DNA of 36,409 nt from Dehalococcoidia bacterium UBA1328. Lineage in GTDB: Bacteria; Chloroflexota; Dehalococcoidia; Lucifugimonadales; Lucifugimonadaceae. This document shows, piece after piece, positions 1-8,801 of the stretch; position 1 is the stretch's first letter; the number at the start of each line of letters is the position of its first letter. The notes beneath the pieces are model-generated. The model saw only the letters and a list, made by a program, of their open reading frames with translations, was not told where the DNA came from and did not search any database. The position numbers and the translations under genes were made by a program. The DNA is taken from contig DBTA01000020.1 of assembly GCA_002306815.1 (NCBI GenBank), forward strand, positions 1 to 36,409, written 5' to 3'.

Positions 1-253
1 GCAGTCTAAATTAGCAGATCAGTCAAGCAGTAACTGTAGAAAAAACCTGCGCAGAACCGCAACTTGATGGGGGGACGCAATCAGATTTAGGAAAGACAAC
101 GCAGGTAGATCCAATCGGCAATTTGAGCTTCCAGTCGAATCAGGTTGCGGGAATACGGGATAGGCATCGGGTGAGGCTAATACAATAAAAACTAATCGCG
201 CTGGTCATCCTTACCATCCCGGACTCAGGCTGTTACTTGAAGCTGATGTTTAA
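1..253. other. Intergenic/leader region with no recognised gene
   Basis: I see no convincing coding region, RNA gene or terminator here. One plus-strand frame stays open for about 57 codons (roughly 15-185) but has no ATG or GTG start and resembles nothing I know. The stretch presumably holds the promoter of the downstream epimerase-like gene, and could also hold the end of a gene lying outside the window. Confidence 0.4.
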
Positions 254-1174
254 ATGAGGATTCTCTTATCCGGTGGTTCCGGAATGGTCGGAACCGCACT
301 TACTACCGCGCTGGCGTTCGATGGTCATCAGGTCATCCAGTTAGTAAGACGCGAGCCGAAACCGACAGCGCGTATCCCGGAATTCGCATGGGATCCCGTC
401 CATGATTCTCTCGACTTACGAATTCTCGGCTCAATTGACGCAGCGATCCATCTTGGTGGAGTCCCAATCGCCGGGAAACGATGGTCAGTCGAACGAAAAC
501 TGTTAATTCGAGAAAGCAGAGTTCGATCTACCCGATTGCTCTCTCAATCGCTTGCAAGTATTCCGACCCCTCCCGAGATTCTCCTAGTGGCATCCGCAGT
601 TGGTTACTATGGTGACAGAGGTGAGGAGCCGCTCACCGAAGAATCTCAGCCCGGTGAAGGTTTCCTTGCAGATACTGCTGTCCTTTGGGAGGAGGCTGCC
701 GATCCAGCCCGCGAAGCAGGAATCCGAGTAGTCAACACCAGATTCGGGTTGATCATGTCAAGGCAAGGCGGCTTGCTCACAAAGGTACGAACACCGTTCC
801 AAACGGCGCTCGGTGGGAAGCTAGGAAATGGCAGCCAATGGTGGCCATGGATTTCACTTCCCGACGTCGTGAATGCGCTCGTCCACATCATTGGTCATGA
901 CGAACTTTCGGGGCCCGTCAACGTAACAGCGCCGTCTCCCATACGTAACTCCGAGTTCACTAGAACGATATCCAGCGTGCTGTCTCGCCCGGCATGGTTT
1001 CATATTCCGAAACCAATAATCAACATGGTTTTCGGAGAAATGGGAGTCGAAACCACGCTGTCCAGTCAACGCGTATTCCCTGAAAAACTCAAAGCGTCCG
1101 GGTTTGAGTGGATATACCAATCTCTCGAATCGAATCTCTACCAGGAATTGGTGGCATCTCGGGCTGACCGGTGA
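254..1174 (+). CDS. TIGR01777/YfcH-type NAD(P)-dependent epimerase, SDR39U1-like
   Basis: A 306-aa extended-SDR protein. A Rossmann GGSGMVG dinucleotide-binding loop sits at residues 7-13. The family signature SAVGYYGD with a following LTEES lies in the middle, and a C-terminal SSQRVFPEKL segment leads into the closing GF.W motif typical of TIGR01777/YfcH proteins. Length matches the family (about 300 aa). The substrate is unknown for this family; homologues are cytosolic and often called cell-division-inhibitor or nucleoside-diphosphate-sugar epimerases without proof. The gene converges on aconitase with a 70-nt gap. The ATG at 254 is the natural N-terminus because MRILLSGG begins the first beta strand. 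Family assignment is firm, function is not. Confidence 0.85.
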   Translation: MRILLSGGSGMVGTALTTALAFDGHQVIQLVRREPKPTARIPEFAWDPVHDSLDLRILGSIDAAIHLGGVPIAGKRWSVERKLLIRESRVRSTRLLSQSLASIPTPPEILLVASAVGYYGDRGEEPLTEESQPGEGFLADTAVLWEEAADPAREAGIRVVNTRFGLIMSRQGGLLTKVRTPFQTALGGKLGNGSQWWPWISLPDVVNALVHIIGHDELSGPVNVTAPSPIRNSEFTRTISSVLSRPAWFHIPKPIINMVFGEMGVETTLSSQRVFPEKLKASGFEWIYQSLESNLYQELVASRADR

Positions 1175-1244
1175 GACAGTTCGTCTAACCAGGATTCCTA
1201 GTGAGGCTTCCGGTTTTAGCTTGATCGATGGTTTTACCTAAATA

Positions 1245-3929
1245 TCAGACAGGTGAGCCAGCCATCATTTGTCTTAGAACGTATGGCAGCAATCCGCCGT
1301 TGCGGTAATACTCATTCTCGATAGCTGTATCGATTCGAACAAGCACATCGAACTCGGTTGCTTTGCCACTGTCAGATGTCGCCTTAACGGTTACTGTCGA
1401 ACCGGGTTCAACTGAGTTACCAACTCCAGGAATGTCGAAAGTTTCTGTTCCGTCCAGCCCTAGCGATTCAGCCGAATCTCCGTTTGTGTAAACAAGCGGC
1501 AATACGCCCATACCGATCAGGTTCGAACGGTGGATTCGTTCAAGACTCTCGGCAATAACTGCTCGGACACCAAGAAGCATTGGTCCTTTTGCAGCCCAGT
1601 CGCGTGAACTACCGGTTCCATACTCTTTACCGGCAAGAACGATCAACGGAACGCCTTCATCTCGGTACTTCTCCGAGGCTTCATAAATCCGCATTTGCTC
1701 ACCTGATGGCATGTGAATAGTCCAGTCACCCTCCATATCAGGTGTCAACTTGTTACGGAGTCGAATATTTCCAAAGGTTCCTCTCACCATTACGTCGTGA
1801 TTTCCACGCCGCGAACCGTACGAGTTGAACTCTCTTCTTGGAACATCGTTACCTACCAGGAACTGCCCTCCAGGTGCGCTAGGCGGAATAGATCCAGCCG
1901 GCGAAATATGGTCTGTAGTTACGGAATCGCCGAATCCAACCAGAACCCGAGCCGATTCGATTTCCGGTCGAACCATCGGCTCATCACCGAAGTCCTCGAA
2001 ATAAGGAGGCTCTTGGATGTAAGTCGACTCGCGATCCCACTGGAAGTTGAGACCAGAGGGAGCTGGCAAATCCTGCCACTCTGCAGAACCTTCGAACACC
2101 ATACCGTACTGCTCATTGAACATGTCGGCAGTCAATGATTTGGCAATCGTGTCAGCAATGTCCCCCTGCGAGGGCCAAATGTCCTTCAGGTAAACATCAT
2201 TGCCCTGGTCGTCTTCACCCAACGGTTCGTGAACCAGATCTGAGTCAACACGACCTACCAGAGAGTAGGCAACGACCAGAACTGGCGAAGCAAGATAGTT
2301 CGCCTTCACCTGCGGATGAACTCGACCTTCAAAGTTTCGGTTCCCGCTAACTACGGCAGCTACGGTTAGCTCGTGATCGTTCACAGCATCAGACACCTGC
2401 TGTGGGAGCGGACCAGAGTTACCTATACAAGTCGTGCAACCGTACCCAACCGTGTTGAATCCTAGTTCATCAAGATCCTTGTCGAGTCCAGCAGCTTCGA
2501 GATATCTGGTCACCACCGTTGATCCCGGTGCAAGACTCGTCTTAACCCATGGCTTGCGTTTCAGTCCGCGTACTAGAGCGTTGCGCGCCAGTAATCCTGC
2601 ACCAACCATTACCGATGGGTTGGATGTGTTGGTGCAGCTGGTAATTGCCGCTATAACAACTGATCCGTCTCCAACCGCACCCTTCTCGCCATCGACTTCT
2701 ACGTCGTGTTTGGCGGCAGAAGCATCCTTGAAGGAAGTTTCGAAATTCTCTCCAACATCTGCAAGAGCCAGTCGATCCTGTGGACGTTTTGGTCCCGCCA
2801 ACGATGGAACTGTGCTTGAAAGATCAAAGCTCAAATCAACTGAATATTCTGGCTCGTTGTCAGGGTCGTAGAAGAACGAATTGGCCTTCGCGTACTTCTC
2901 TGCAACCTCGACAGTAGACTCGTCACGACCGGTGTCACGCATGTATTTCAAAGTTTGATCGTCGATCGGGAAGAAGCCACATGTGGCTCCGTATTCAGGA
3001 GCCATATTCGCGATGGTCGCCCTGTCAGCGAGCGGCAGACTGTCGAGACCAGGCCCGTAGAACTCCACGAACTTCTCGACCACACCTTCTTCACGAAGCA
3101 TCTGGACGATACCAAGAACGAGGTCTGTAGCGGTTGCACCTTCAGGCAAAGCACCGGTTAGTCGGACACCAACAACTTCTGGGACGACCATGTAATACGG
3201 CTGTCCGAGCATTACCGCCTCGGCTTCGATTCCTCCAACACCCCAACCAAGAACACCGAGACCATTGACCATGGTCGTGTGTGAGTCGGTTCCTACACAG
3301 GTGTCCGGGTAGGCAATACGTTCACCGTTTGAGGTTTCCTCGGTCAGAACAGCTTCGGCGAGAAACTCAAGGTTCACCTGGTGGACGATTCCAGCGCCTG
3401 GTGGGACGATCTTCAAATTGTCGAAAGCACCTTGTGCCCACTTGAGCAACTGGTAACGCTCCGTGTTGCGTTCGAACTCCCGCTCAATATTCATCGCCAG
3501 CGCACCAGCGTTCGAGAAATAGTCAACCTGCACTGAGTGGTCAATAACCATGTCAGAGCGGACGATCGGATTAATGATCGAAGAGTCACCGCCAGCGTTG
3601 GCAACCGCATCTCGCATCGCAGCAATGTCGACAACCACCGGAACTCCGGTGAAGTCCTGTAATACAACTCGCCCCGGCATGTACGGGAATTCGCTGGCGG
3701 GCTTGGCATCTGGTCGCCACGAAGCAACCAGCTTCACATGTTCGTCTGTGGCAGGGCCACTATCCGCTTTGCGCAAAGCGTTTTCGAGGAGAACTCGTAT
3801 CGAATACGGGGTTTTGGAAATATCGACTAAACCAGCGTCTTCGAGGACCGATAGATCGTAGTAATTGACCTTTCCATTAATGGTCTCGAAAGTCCGTTTC
3901 GCGTCGAATTCTGTTGAATCAGTTGACAT
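1245..3929 (-). CDS. acnA: Aconitate hydratase A (aconitase, AcnA/IRP1 type)
   Basis: An 894-aa cytosolic [4Fe-4S] enzyme interconverting citrate and isocitrate in the TCA cycle. The three cluster cysteines are visible: C432 in SCTNTSNP, and C498 and C501 in CTTCIGN, five residues below human IRP1 numbering as I remember it. QDFTGVPVVVD (residues 91-101) and DTCVGTDSHTTM (209-220) are canonical AcnA motifs. The C-terminal swivel domain (GKEYGTGSSRDWAAKG) is complete. Length is normal for the AcnA clade. Single gene, divergent from the MFS transporter and convergent with the YfcH-like gene. The ATG at 3929 gives MSTDSTEFDAKRTF, typical of the family. Confidence 0.97.
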   Translation of the reverse strand: MSTDSTEFDAKRTFETINGKVNYYDLSVLEDAGLVDISKTPYSIRVLLENALRKADSGPATDEHVKLVASWRPDAKPASEFPYMPGRVVLQDFTGVPVVVDIAAMRDAVANAGGDSSIINPIVRSDMVIDHSVQVDYFSNAGALAMNIEREFERNTERYQLLKWAQGAFDNLKIVPPGAGIVHQVNLEFLAEAVLTEETSNGERIAYPDTCVGTDSHTTMVNGLGVLGWGVGGIEAEAVMLGQPYYMVVPEVVGVRLTGALPEGATATDLVLGIVQMLREEGVVEKFVEFYGPGLDSLPLADRATIANMAPEYGATCGFFPIDDQTLKYMRDTGRDESTVEVAEKYAKANSFFYDPDNEPEYSVDLSFDLSSTVPSLAGPKRPQDRLALADVGENFETSFKDASAAKHDVEVDGEKGAVGDGSVVIAAITSCTNTSNPSVMVGAGLLARNALVRGLKRKPWVKTSLAPGSTVVTRYLEAAGLDKDLDELGFNTVGYGCTTCIGNSGPLPQQVSDAVNDHELTVAAVVSGNRNFEGRVHPQVKANYLASPVLVVAYSLVGRVDSDLVHEPLGEDDQGNDVYLKDIWPSQGDIADTIAKSLTADMFNEQYGMVFEGSAEWQDLPAPSGLNFQWDRESTYIQEPPYFEDFGDEPMVRPEIESARVLVGFGDSVTTDHISPAGSIPPSAPGGQFLVGNDVPRREFNSYGSRRGNHDVMVRGTFGNIRLRNKLTPDMEGDWTIHMPSGEQMRIYEASEKYRDEGVPLIVLAGKEYGTGSSRDWAAKGPMLLGVRAVIAESLERIHRSNLIGMGVLPLVYTNGDSAESLGLDGTETFDIPGVGNSVEPGSTVTVKATSDSGKATEFDVLVRIDTAIENEYYRNGGLLPYVLRQMMAGSPV

Positions 3930-4153
3930 GTTTCGTTTGTAGCTCTTGTCCTACTTGCTAAACCAGTTCATTGCCCTGGCGCGTCGCCTTATTTTGGCAT
4001 CAAAAAATCAGATTCCGCCTCTGATCGTTTCTTTCGGGTAAACACTTTATCAGCGGACGTGACATTTTCTGGTCAACTTTTTGGCTCCTGTTGATCCTCC
4101 AGGACTGGTAGCATCCAGCCTTCACATTGAACAGATTATTTATCCAGCAGTAA

Positions 4154-5461
4154 ATGGCAACATCACAACCCTTCGAAACTGATCCAAGAGCCGCCATCGC
4201 ACGCCGTACCCCGTTCTTCTACGGATGGGCAGTCGTGCTCGCCGCTGGGTCTACAATGTTCGTCCGGAACGCCGCGGCGACTCTTACGATAGCCGTGTTC
4301 GTCTTCCCAATGAGCGAAGAATTGGGTTGGAGTCGAACCTTGATCGTCGGGGCGGCCGCCGCCGCCGGTGTCGTTTCAATGTTCGTGTCACCGCTAGCCG
4401 GCTGGATACTCCAGCGCTACGGTGCGCGAGTGTTGATGGCATCTTCCGTGTTTCTGCTTGGTGCGGTAATTCTGTCGCTGCGTTGGACGACAAACCCGAT
4501 CAGCTTTTACCTCCTGTTCGGTGCCGGTCGACTCATGTTCCAGGCGCCATTACAAATTGGTGCTTCTACAGCCGTCGCGCAGTGGTTCGTTCGACTCCGA
4601 GGACGTTCTTCGTCAATTCTTGGAGTCTCGCACTCGCTCGGAATGGGGCTGTTTCCGCTCTTTGCCCAGCTTTTCATGAACGCAAGTGGAGGCGACTGGC
4701 GGATGGCATGGTTCTGGATGGGAATTTCAGTATGGGTTCTCGCCCTTCCTCTAACCCTGTTCGTATTTGTTAACAAACCCGAGGATGTCGGGTTAACTCC
4801 AGACGGCGACGTGTCACCCACTCGCGACGGCGATGACGAACCCACGAAAACCGCCGCAGAGCAAGAAGAACAGTGGACTCTCAAAGAGGCGATGCGTACT
4901 CCTGCAATGTGGACGCTTGCATTCGTTGGTGGTCTGGTCTTCTTCATCCACACCGGGGTAAACATCCACCAGGCGGCGTTCTTACGGGATCACGGAATCA
5001 GCGCTTCTATCGCCGCATCCGCATTGACCGTAATGGCGGGAGGGACCGCTGTCGGCAGCATATTCTGGGGTAATTTACTCGACAAACTGCCGGTCAAACT
5101 TGTCTACTCACTCACCGCTGCCTGGCTCGGTGGCATGGCGCTGCTTTTCTTGCTAGTCGACACGCCAACAATGGCGTTCGCAGTCGCCCTTTTGTTTGGA
5201 ATTGGACTCGGTGGACTGCTAGTCGTACCTCCAGTAGCGGTCGCTCACTACTTCGGTCGAAGCTCATTGGGTGCGATTAGAGGCGCAACTGAACCCTTCG
5301 TAAGCGGAGGTCAGGCGATCGGTGCAGTGGGTGCTGGACTCATATTTGATTACACAGGATCGTACGAAGCGACGTTCCCAACATTCACCGCCGCGGCCAT
5401 AATTGCGATCGTATTGCTTGGCGTGACAAGACGTCCCAGCAAAACTACATCCAGCACTTAA
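4154..5461 (+). CDS. MFS transporter, OFA/monocarboxylate-like
   Basis: A 435-aa inner-membrane protein with about 12 hydrophobic segments in two six-helix halves separated by an acidic, hydrophilic loop (about residues 210-240, rich in D, E and T). A motif-A-like GWILQRYGARVLM follows TM2, and an equivalent GNLLDKLPVKLVY lies in the second half. The N-terminus FFYGWAVVLAAG is typical of the OFA (oxalate:formate antiporter) and MCT-like MFS families, which carry organic anions. The gene stands 121 nt upstream of, and co-oriented with, the split ThDP decarboxylase, so a 2-oxo-acid, sulfonate or carboxylate substrate is a reasonable inference. Substrate cannot be read from sequence. Confidence 0.85.
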   Translation: MATSQPFETDPRAAIARRTPFFYGWAVVLAAGSTMFVRNAAATLTIAVFVFPMSEELGWSRTLIVGAAAAAGVVSMFVSPLAGWILQRYGARVLMASSVFLLGAVILSLRWTTNPISFYLLFGAGRLMFQAPLQIGASTAVAQWFVRLRGRSSSILGVSHSLGMGLFPLFAQLFMNASGGDWRMAWFWMGISVWVLALPLTLFVFVNKPEDVGLTPDGDVSPTRDGDDEPTKTAAEQEEQWTLKEAMRTPAMWTLAFVGGLVFFIHTGVNIHQAAFLRDHGISASIAASALTVMAGGTAVGSIFWGNLLDKLPVKLVYSLTAAWLGGMALLFLLVDTPTMAFAVALLFGIGLGGLLVVPPVAVAHYFGRSSLGAIRGATEPFVSGGQAIGAVGAGLIFDYTGSYEATFPTFTAAAIIAIVLLGVTRRPSKTTSST

Positions 5462-5582
5462 CGCCGTTTCTAACGGTTGCGTCCAGAGCGTACCGGGGCT
5501 AATCTTCCATTCTGAATTTATAGTCAAAAGTGTCGGGATTCATTCAACTGACGAAAACACCGAGGAAGGCGAGAGTTACCGC

Positions 5583-6119
5583 TTGATTAACGGCATATTG
5601 CACCCAAAGAACGTCGTAGACCAACTCGTGCAGCAGGGAGTGTCGCACTACGTTACGCTCCCCGATTCTGAGACGGCTCACATGTATGAAGCTCTGATGG
5701 CAGAGCCGTCCATCACAGTTGTCCCCGTCTCACGCGAAGGGGAAGCAATACCGGTTGCTGCGGGACTATTTATCGCCGGACAGAACCCGGTGATTTCAAT
5801 CCAAAACGCTGGTCTTTACGAAGCCGGAGACTCGCTTCGTGGCCTCGCACTTGGGGTCGGTCTCCCGCTTGTGATGTTTATCGGATACCGGGGTCACAAC
5901 CGCAAAGGTGACACTCCCGATTCGGCGGCGACGATTCTCGAACCGTTCTTGCACTTGTGGCGGGTTGACTATTTCGTAGTCGAATCCGACGAAGATCTCG
6001 ACCGCGTTCCGCTGGCATTCGACCGTGCAGCGAGGACCAACCAGCCCGTTGCAGTTGCGATCGGAACTGAATATGCCAAAGAAGAAACCGCTGAAATAGT
6101 CACGGGAGGTGCTGGATGA
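5583..6119 (+). CDS. ThDP-dependent decarboxylase alpha subunit (sulfopyruvate/phosphonopyruvate decarboxylase-like, PYR domain)
   Basis: A 178-aa N-terminal half of a split thiamine-diphosphate decarboxylase, resembling ComD or the N-terminal half of phosphonopyruvate decarboxylase. The cofactor-activating glutamate fits E52 in VSREGEAIPVAAG, which keeps the E-x2-A-x3-A-x-G spacing of ThDP enzymes. LPLVMFIGYRGH matches the family GYRG(E/H) motif. It forms the active site only with the beta subunit, whose gene overlaps it by 4 nt (ATGA). The start is TTG at 5583; AGGAAGG at about 5563-5569 is a plausible though rather distant ribosome binding site, and no upstream in-frame ATG exists. 3-sulfopyruvate is one possible substrate, but other 3-substituted pyruvates are equally possible. 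Confidence 0.82.
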   Translation: MINGILHPKNVVDQLVQQGVSHYVTLPDSETAHMYEALMAEPSITVVPVSREGEAIPVAAGLFIAGQNPVISIQNAGLYEAGDSLRGLALGVGLPLVMFIGYRGHNRKGDTPDSAATILEPFLHLWRVDYFVVESDEDLDRVPLAFDRAARTNQPVAVAIGTEYAKEETAEIVTGGAG

Positions 6120-6724
6120 TTACTTACGCCGATTCCTGCCGAGTCCTGAACGAATCAAGGGGCGACGCCGTGAGCGTCACCACAATGACTCAAACCAGAT
6201 ACTGGAATCAGGTTTCTACCGAACCGGACCTCGACATCAGTATCTCCAACGGGATGTCGAAAGCGTCGTCTGTCGCACTTGGGTTGGCGTTGGGTGACCC
6301 GCAGCGGCGCGTGCTGTGCCTCGATTCCGAAGGCTCCCTGCTAATGAACTTTGGATCGCTCGCCACAATTGCAGGAATGGCACCAGAAAACTTCTACCAC
6401 GTAGTGTTCAACAACGGCATTTACGGAATTACCGGAGGGCAACCCGTTCCCGCTCCCGGAGTGGAATATGCGAAAGCGGCTGAGGCGTGCGGATATGTTT
6501 CAGCGCACCGGTTCAGCGATATCGAATCTCTCGATTCCGCGTTGCCAGAAATCCTTTCGCAACCAGGACCCGCGCTTATCGAAATCATCGTGAAAGGTGA
6601 ACCGCAGAAAGAAGGCGTGGATCAAACTTGGGAATCGAACGCTATGATGCCGAAGCAGCTCCGCGCAATGAGGAAGCGACTCACCGGCAAGGATGACTGG
6701 GGACCTGGTGGTCCGTATCTCTAG
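6116..6724 (+). CDS. ThDP-dependent decarboxylase beta subunit (sulfopyruvate decarboxylase-like, PP domain)
   Basis: A 202-aa C-terminal half carrying the pyrophosphate-binding domain. The ThDP/Mg motif runs from LDSEGSLLMN (D70) to FNN (99-100), the usual 28-30 residue spacing of the GDG...NN motif, with GDG written as DSEG as in ComE-type proteins. VKGEP and the glycine/proline-rich end are also family-like. The ATG start overlaps the alpha stop (ATGA), implying translational coupling and 1:1 subunit synthesis. With the MFS gene upstream this looks like a two-step unit: uptake (or export) of an organic anion and decarboxylation of the derived 2-oxo acid. Substrate assignment remains inference. 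Confidence 0.83.
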   Translation: MITYADSCRVLNESRGDAVSVTTMTQTRYWNQVSTEPDLDISISNGMSKASSVALGLALGDPQRRVLCLDSEGSLLMNFGSLATIAGMAPENFYHVVFNNGIYGITGGQPVPAPGVEYAKAAEACGYVSAHRFSDIESLDSALPEILSQPGPALIEIIVKGEPQKEGVDQTWESNAMMPKQLRAMRKRLTGKDDWGPGGPYL

Positions 6725-6764
6725 AAACTAGCGCTTACGATTGCCATGTAACGCTCGGTTTAAC

Positions 6765-7032
6765 TCAATGTTTCTCGCGTCGCTTCGGTCGCACTCTCGC
6801 CACTATCAATCCGAATAAACCGGCGGAGGCCAGCATGTAGTTTGCACCCGCAGTTACAGCGCCCACGGCTTAGTCTCCTCCGGTCGGCACATTGCACCCG
6901 AACACAGTAAGTGCCGGTTCTGGTGCCAATGACGGATCCGTTTCGCCCACACCTTCGGTCGCTTCGGCTTGCTCGTCGGCTCCTGCGTTGCCTTCTGCGG
7001 GTGCGAAGCTATCGCAAGAATTGAGTGTTGCA
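6765..7032 (-). pseudogene. Decayed 3' end of a gene: acidic linker, then anchor-like TM tail, split by a stop
   Basis: Directly downstream of the S15 hydrolase stop, one minus-strand frame reads as a low-complexity A/E/G/P linker ending LTVFGCNVPTGGD. It meets a TAA at 6870-6872, then continues in the same frame for 34 codons: a hydrophobic segment containing NYMLASAGLFGLIVARVRP, a KRREK basic tail, and TGA at 6765-6767. A linker, one TM helix and a positive tail is the architecture of a C-terminally membrane-anchored surface protein. No start or upstream domain remains. TAA may derive from CAA (Gln). This accounts for the 308-nt stretch between the decarboxylase and hydrolase genes. It could alternatively be a short expressed ORF ending at 6870. 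Confidence 0.5.
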
Positions 7033-8778
7033 CTAAAGCAACGGCAGCAATACGTGAGACGGTCGCATAGCATCGCGGAAAATACGGTTTTGCGCTTTGA
7101 TTCCGCTCGTTTCTAACGCGTTGTTTTTGCCCGTTTGCCAGTTGCGATCCCATCTTGGGAATCCGCTACTGGTCACCGCCACTCGCAGTCGATGTCCGCT
7201 CTTAAACACGTGACTCGTGGCCCATAGATCAACTTCGAATTTCGTTGGCATGTGCGGCACCAGAGTAGTTGGATTCTCGAACGATTCGTGGAACCTCGCT
7301 CGAAGGATGCCGTCACAAATTAACATTGAAGTGCCATCAGAATGGACGTCTGTGATTCGAACTACCCAGTCGGTATCCAGCGCACTTGATGAGGCGTAGA
7401 GGATCGCTTTAACCGGTCCAGTCACATTCAACGGCTCATCAAGTTCGCTTGTCGTGTACGTGAGAACTCCATCCTCATGGCCACGCTGATCCCGCGGACC
7501 GTTATCGTCACCGAGGTGTCCGCCTCCGAAAGACCGGATCGGATTCTCAGGGTCCGACTCGTACTCATCGAATACTTCACCGAACAATCCGGGTTCCTCT
7601 GCGCTGAGAACGCCGTTGTTGAGGGAGTTGACCGAGCCCGACTTACCTTTTGAGAGATAGAACGGCGTGTACTTAATTTCTTTAGGTGGCCACTCATCGA
7701 ACTCGCGCCACTCGTTGATACCCATGGTGAACAGCTTTACTGGTTTGTCGGTGTCAACTCCGTTGTCGGCTCCCTTCAGCCAGTGATCGAACCAGCGTAA
7801 TCGAGTATCAAACCACCCGAGAATCGCCTGCTCACCAAAATCTACTTCACCAGCCTCACGCATATCAGCGGGACCAGGATTATGTACCCATGGTCCAATG
7901 GTCATTCTTTGCCCGGTTCTGGCTTCAGGGGTAGCGGCCTTTTCCCGCATGCCCACGTAGTTGCGAATCGTGCCAGCGAGAAAACAGTCGTACCAGCTTC
8001 CGAAGTGATGCACAGGCACGTTGGCTCGATCATGCGATCGAGAGTTGCTGAATTCCTCCCAAAACTCGTCGTGATTCGGGTGTTTCAGCCACTCGGCATA
8101 CCAGTTGTGTAAATCCTCGACTGGAGGCAGCGGAGAAATAGGCAGGTTTTCGAGCCATTTCAGGTAATCATCAGATGCCTGGTTCACCAGCGCGCTGACT
8201 TCGTCTTCCGACCCTACAGGTGCCAGTTTTCGGGCGTTGGTCGCCGTGTGCTTTAGTGTCCACATGGTGTTGAAACCATGCTCGAATGCACCGCCTCGAT
8301 AAACCCATTCGTCGTAATAATCCGCCGACGATTGACGGGCAAACTGGGCAACCAGATGAGGCGGTTGTGTCGACAACATTCTGTATTGGGTAGCACCGGA
8401 GTAAGAACCGCCAATGGTACCAATTTTACCGTTCGACCACGACTGTTCGGCCGCCCATTCAACGGTATCGTATCCATCCTGGTTTTCACCGTCTCCATCG
8501 TCTCTGAACGGATAGAATTCTCCGTCGGAAGCGAACCGACCTCGAACGTCCTGAATCACTACTACATAACCGTGAGAGGCGTAGAATTCACCCGCTCCCA
8601 GGTTCGACTCAGAAGAGCCGCCCTTGTCGTATGGCGTACGTTCGATCAGAACAGGAAATCGACCTTCGGCATCGGGTCGCCAGACATCAGAGCGCAGAAT
8701 CGTTCCGTCACGCATCGGTATGTCTATGTTGCGCTCGATAATTACGCCGAATTCGCCTTTGGTTTCTGTCACGGTCAT
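7033..8778 (-). CDS. CocE/NonD-type alpha/beta hydrolase (X-Pro dipeptidyl-peptidase S15 family)
   Basis: A 581-aa hydrolase with the S15 N-terminal catalytic domain and C-terminal jelly-roll (PepX_C) domain. The opening NIDIPMRDGTILRSDVWRP is the family hallmark. The nucleophile is S125 in GGSYSGA. A second triad residue is likely the Asp in GSWYDCFLAG, and the histidine is in MTIGPWVH. The end RPSHVLLPLL is a normal family C-terminus, so the gene is complete. Members cleave acyl esters, amides or peptides in the cytosol or periplasm; no signal peptide is visible here. It is the last gene of the sugar-acid operon, 23 nt after the SDR gene, suggesting that it removes an ester or acyl group from the substrate (inference). 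Confidence 0.9.
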   Translation of the reverse strand: MTVTETKGEFGVIIERNIDIPMRDGTILRSDVWRPDAEGRFPVLIERTPYDKGGSSESNLGAGEFYASHGYVVVIQDVRGRFASDGEFYPFRDDGDGENQDGYDTVEWAAEQSWSNGKIGTIGGSYSGATQYRMLSTQPPHLVAQFARQSSADYYDEWVYRGGAFEHGFNTMWTLKHTATNARKLAPVGSEDEVSALVNQASDDYLKWLENLPISPLPPVEDLHNWYAEWLKHPNHDEFWEEFSNSRSHDRANVPVHHFGSWYDCFLAGTIRNYVGMREKAATPEARTGQRMTIGPWVHNPGPADMREAGEVDFGEQAILGWFDTRLRWFDHWLKGADNGVDTDKPVKLFTMGINEWREFDEWPPKEIKYTPFYLSKGKSGSVNSLNNGVLSAEEPGLFGEVFDEYESDPENPIRSFGGGHLGDDNGPRDQRGHEDGVLTYTTSELDEPLNVTGPVKAILYASSSALDTDWVVRITDVHSDGTSMLICDGILRARFHESFENPTTLVPHMPTKFEVDLWATSHVFKSGHRLRVAVTSSGFPRWDRNWQTGKNNALETSGIKAQNRIFRDAMRPSHVLLPLL

Positions 8779-8801
8779 ACCTCTTGAACTGCTATTCGCA
8801 C

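Noticed and set aside
8278..8787. 169-aa plus-strand open frame opposite the S15 hydrolase
   Set aside because: It lies wholly antisense to a well-supported hydrolase gene, has no family resemblance, and its composition follows from the codons of the real gene.
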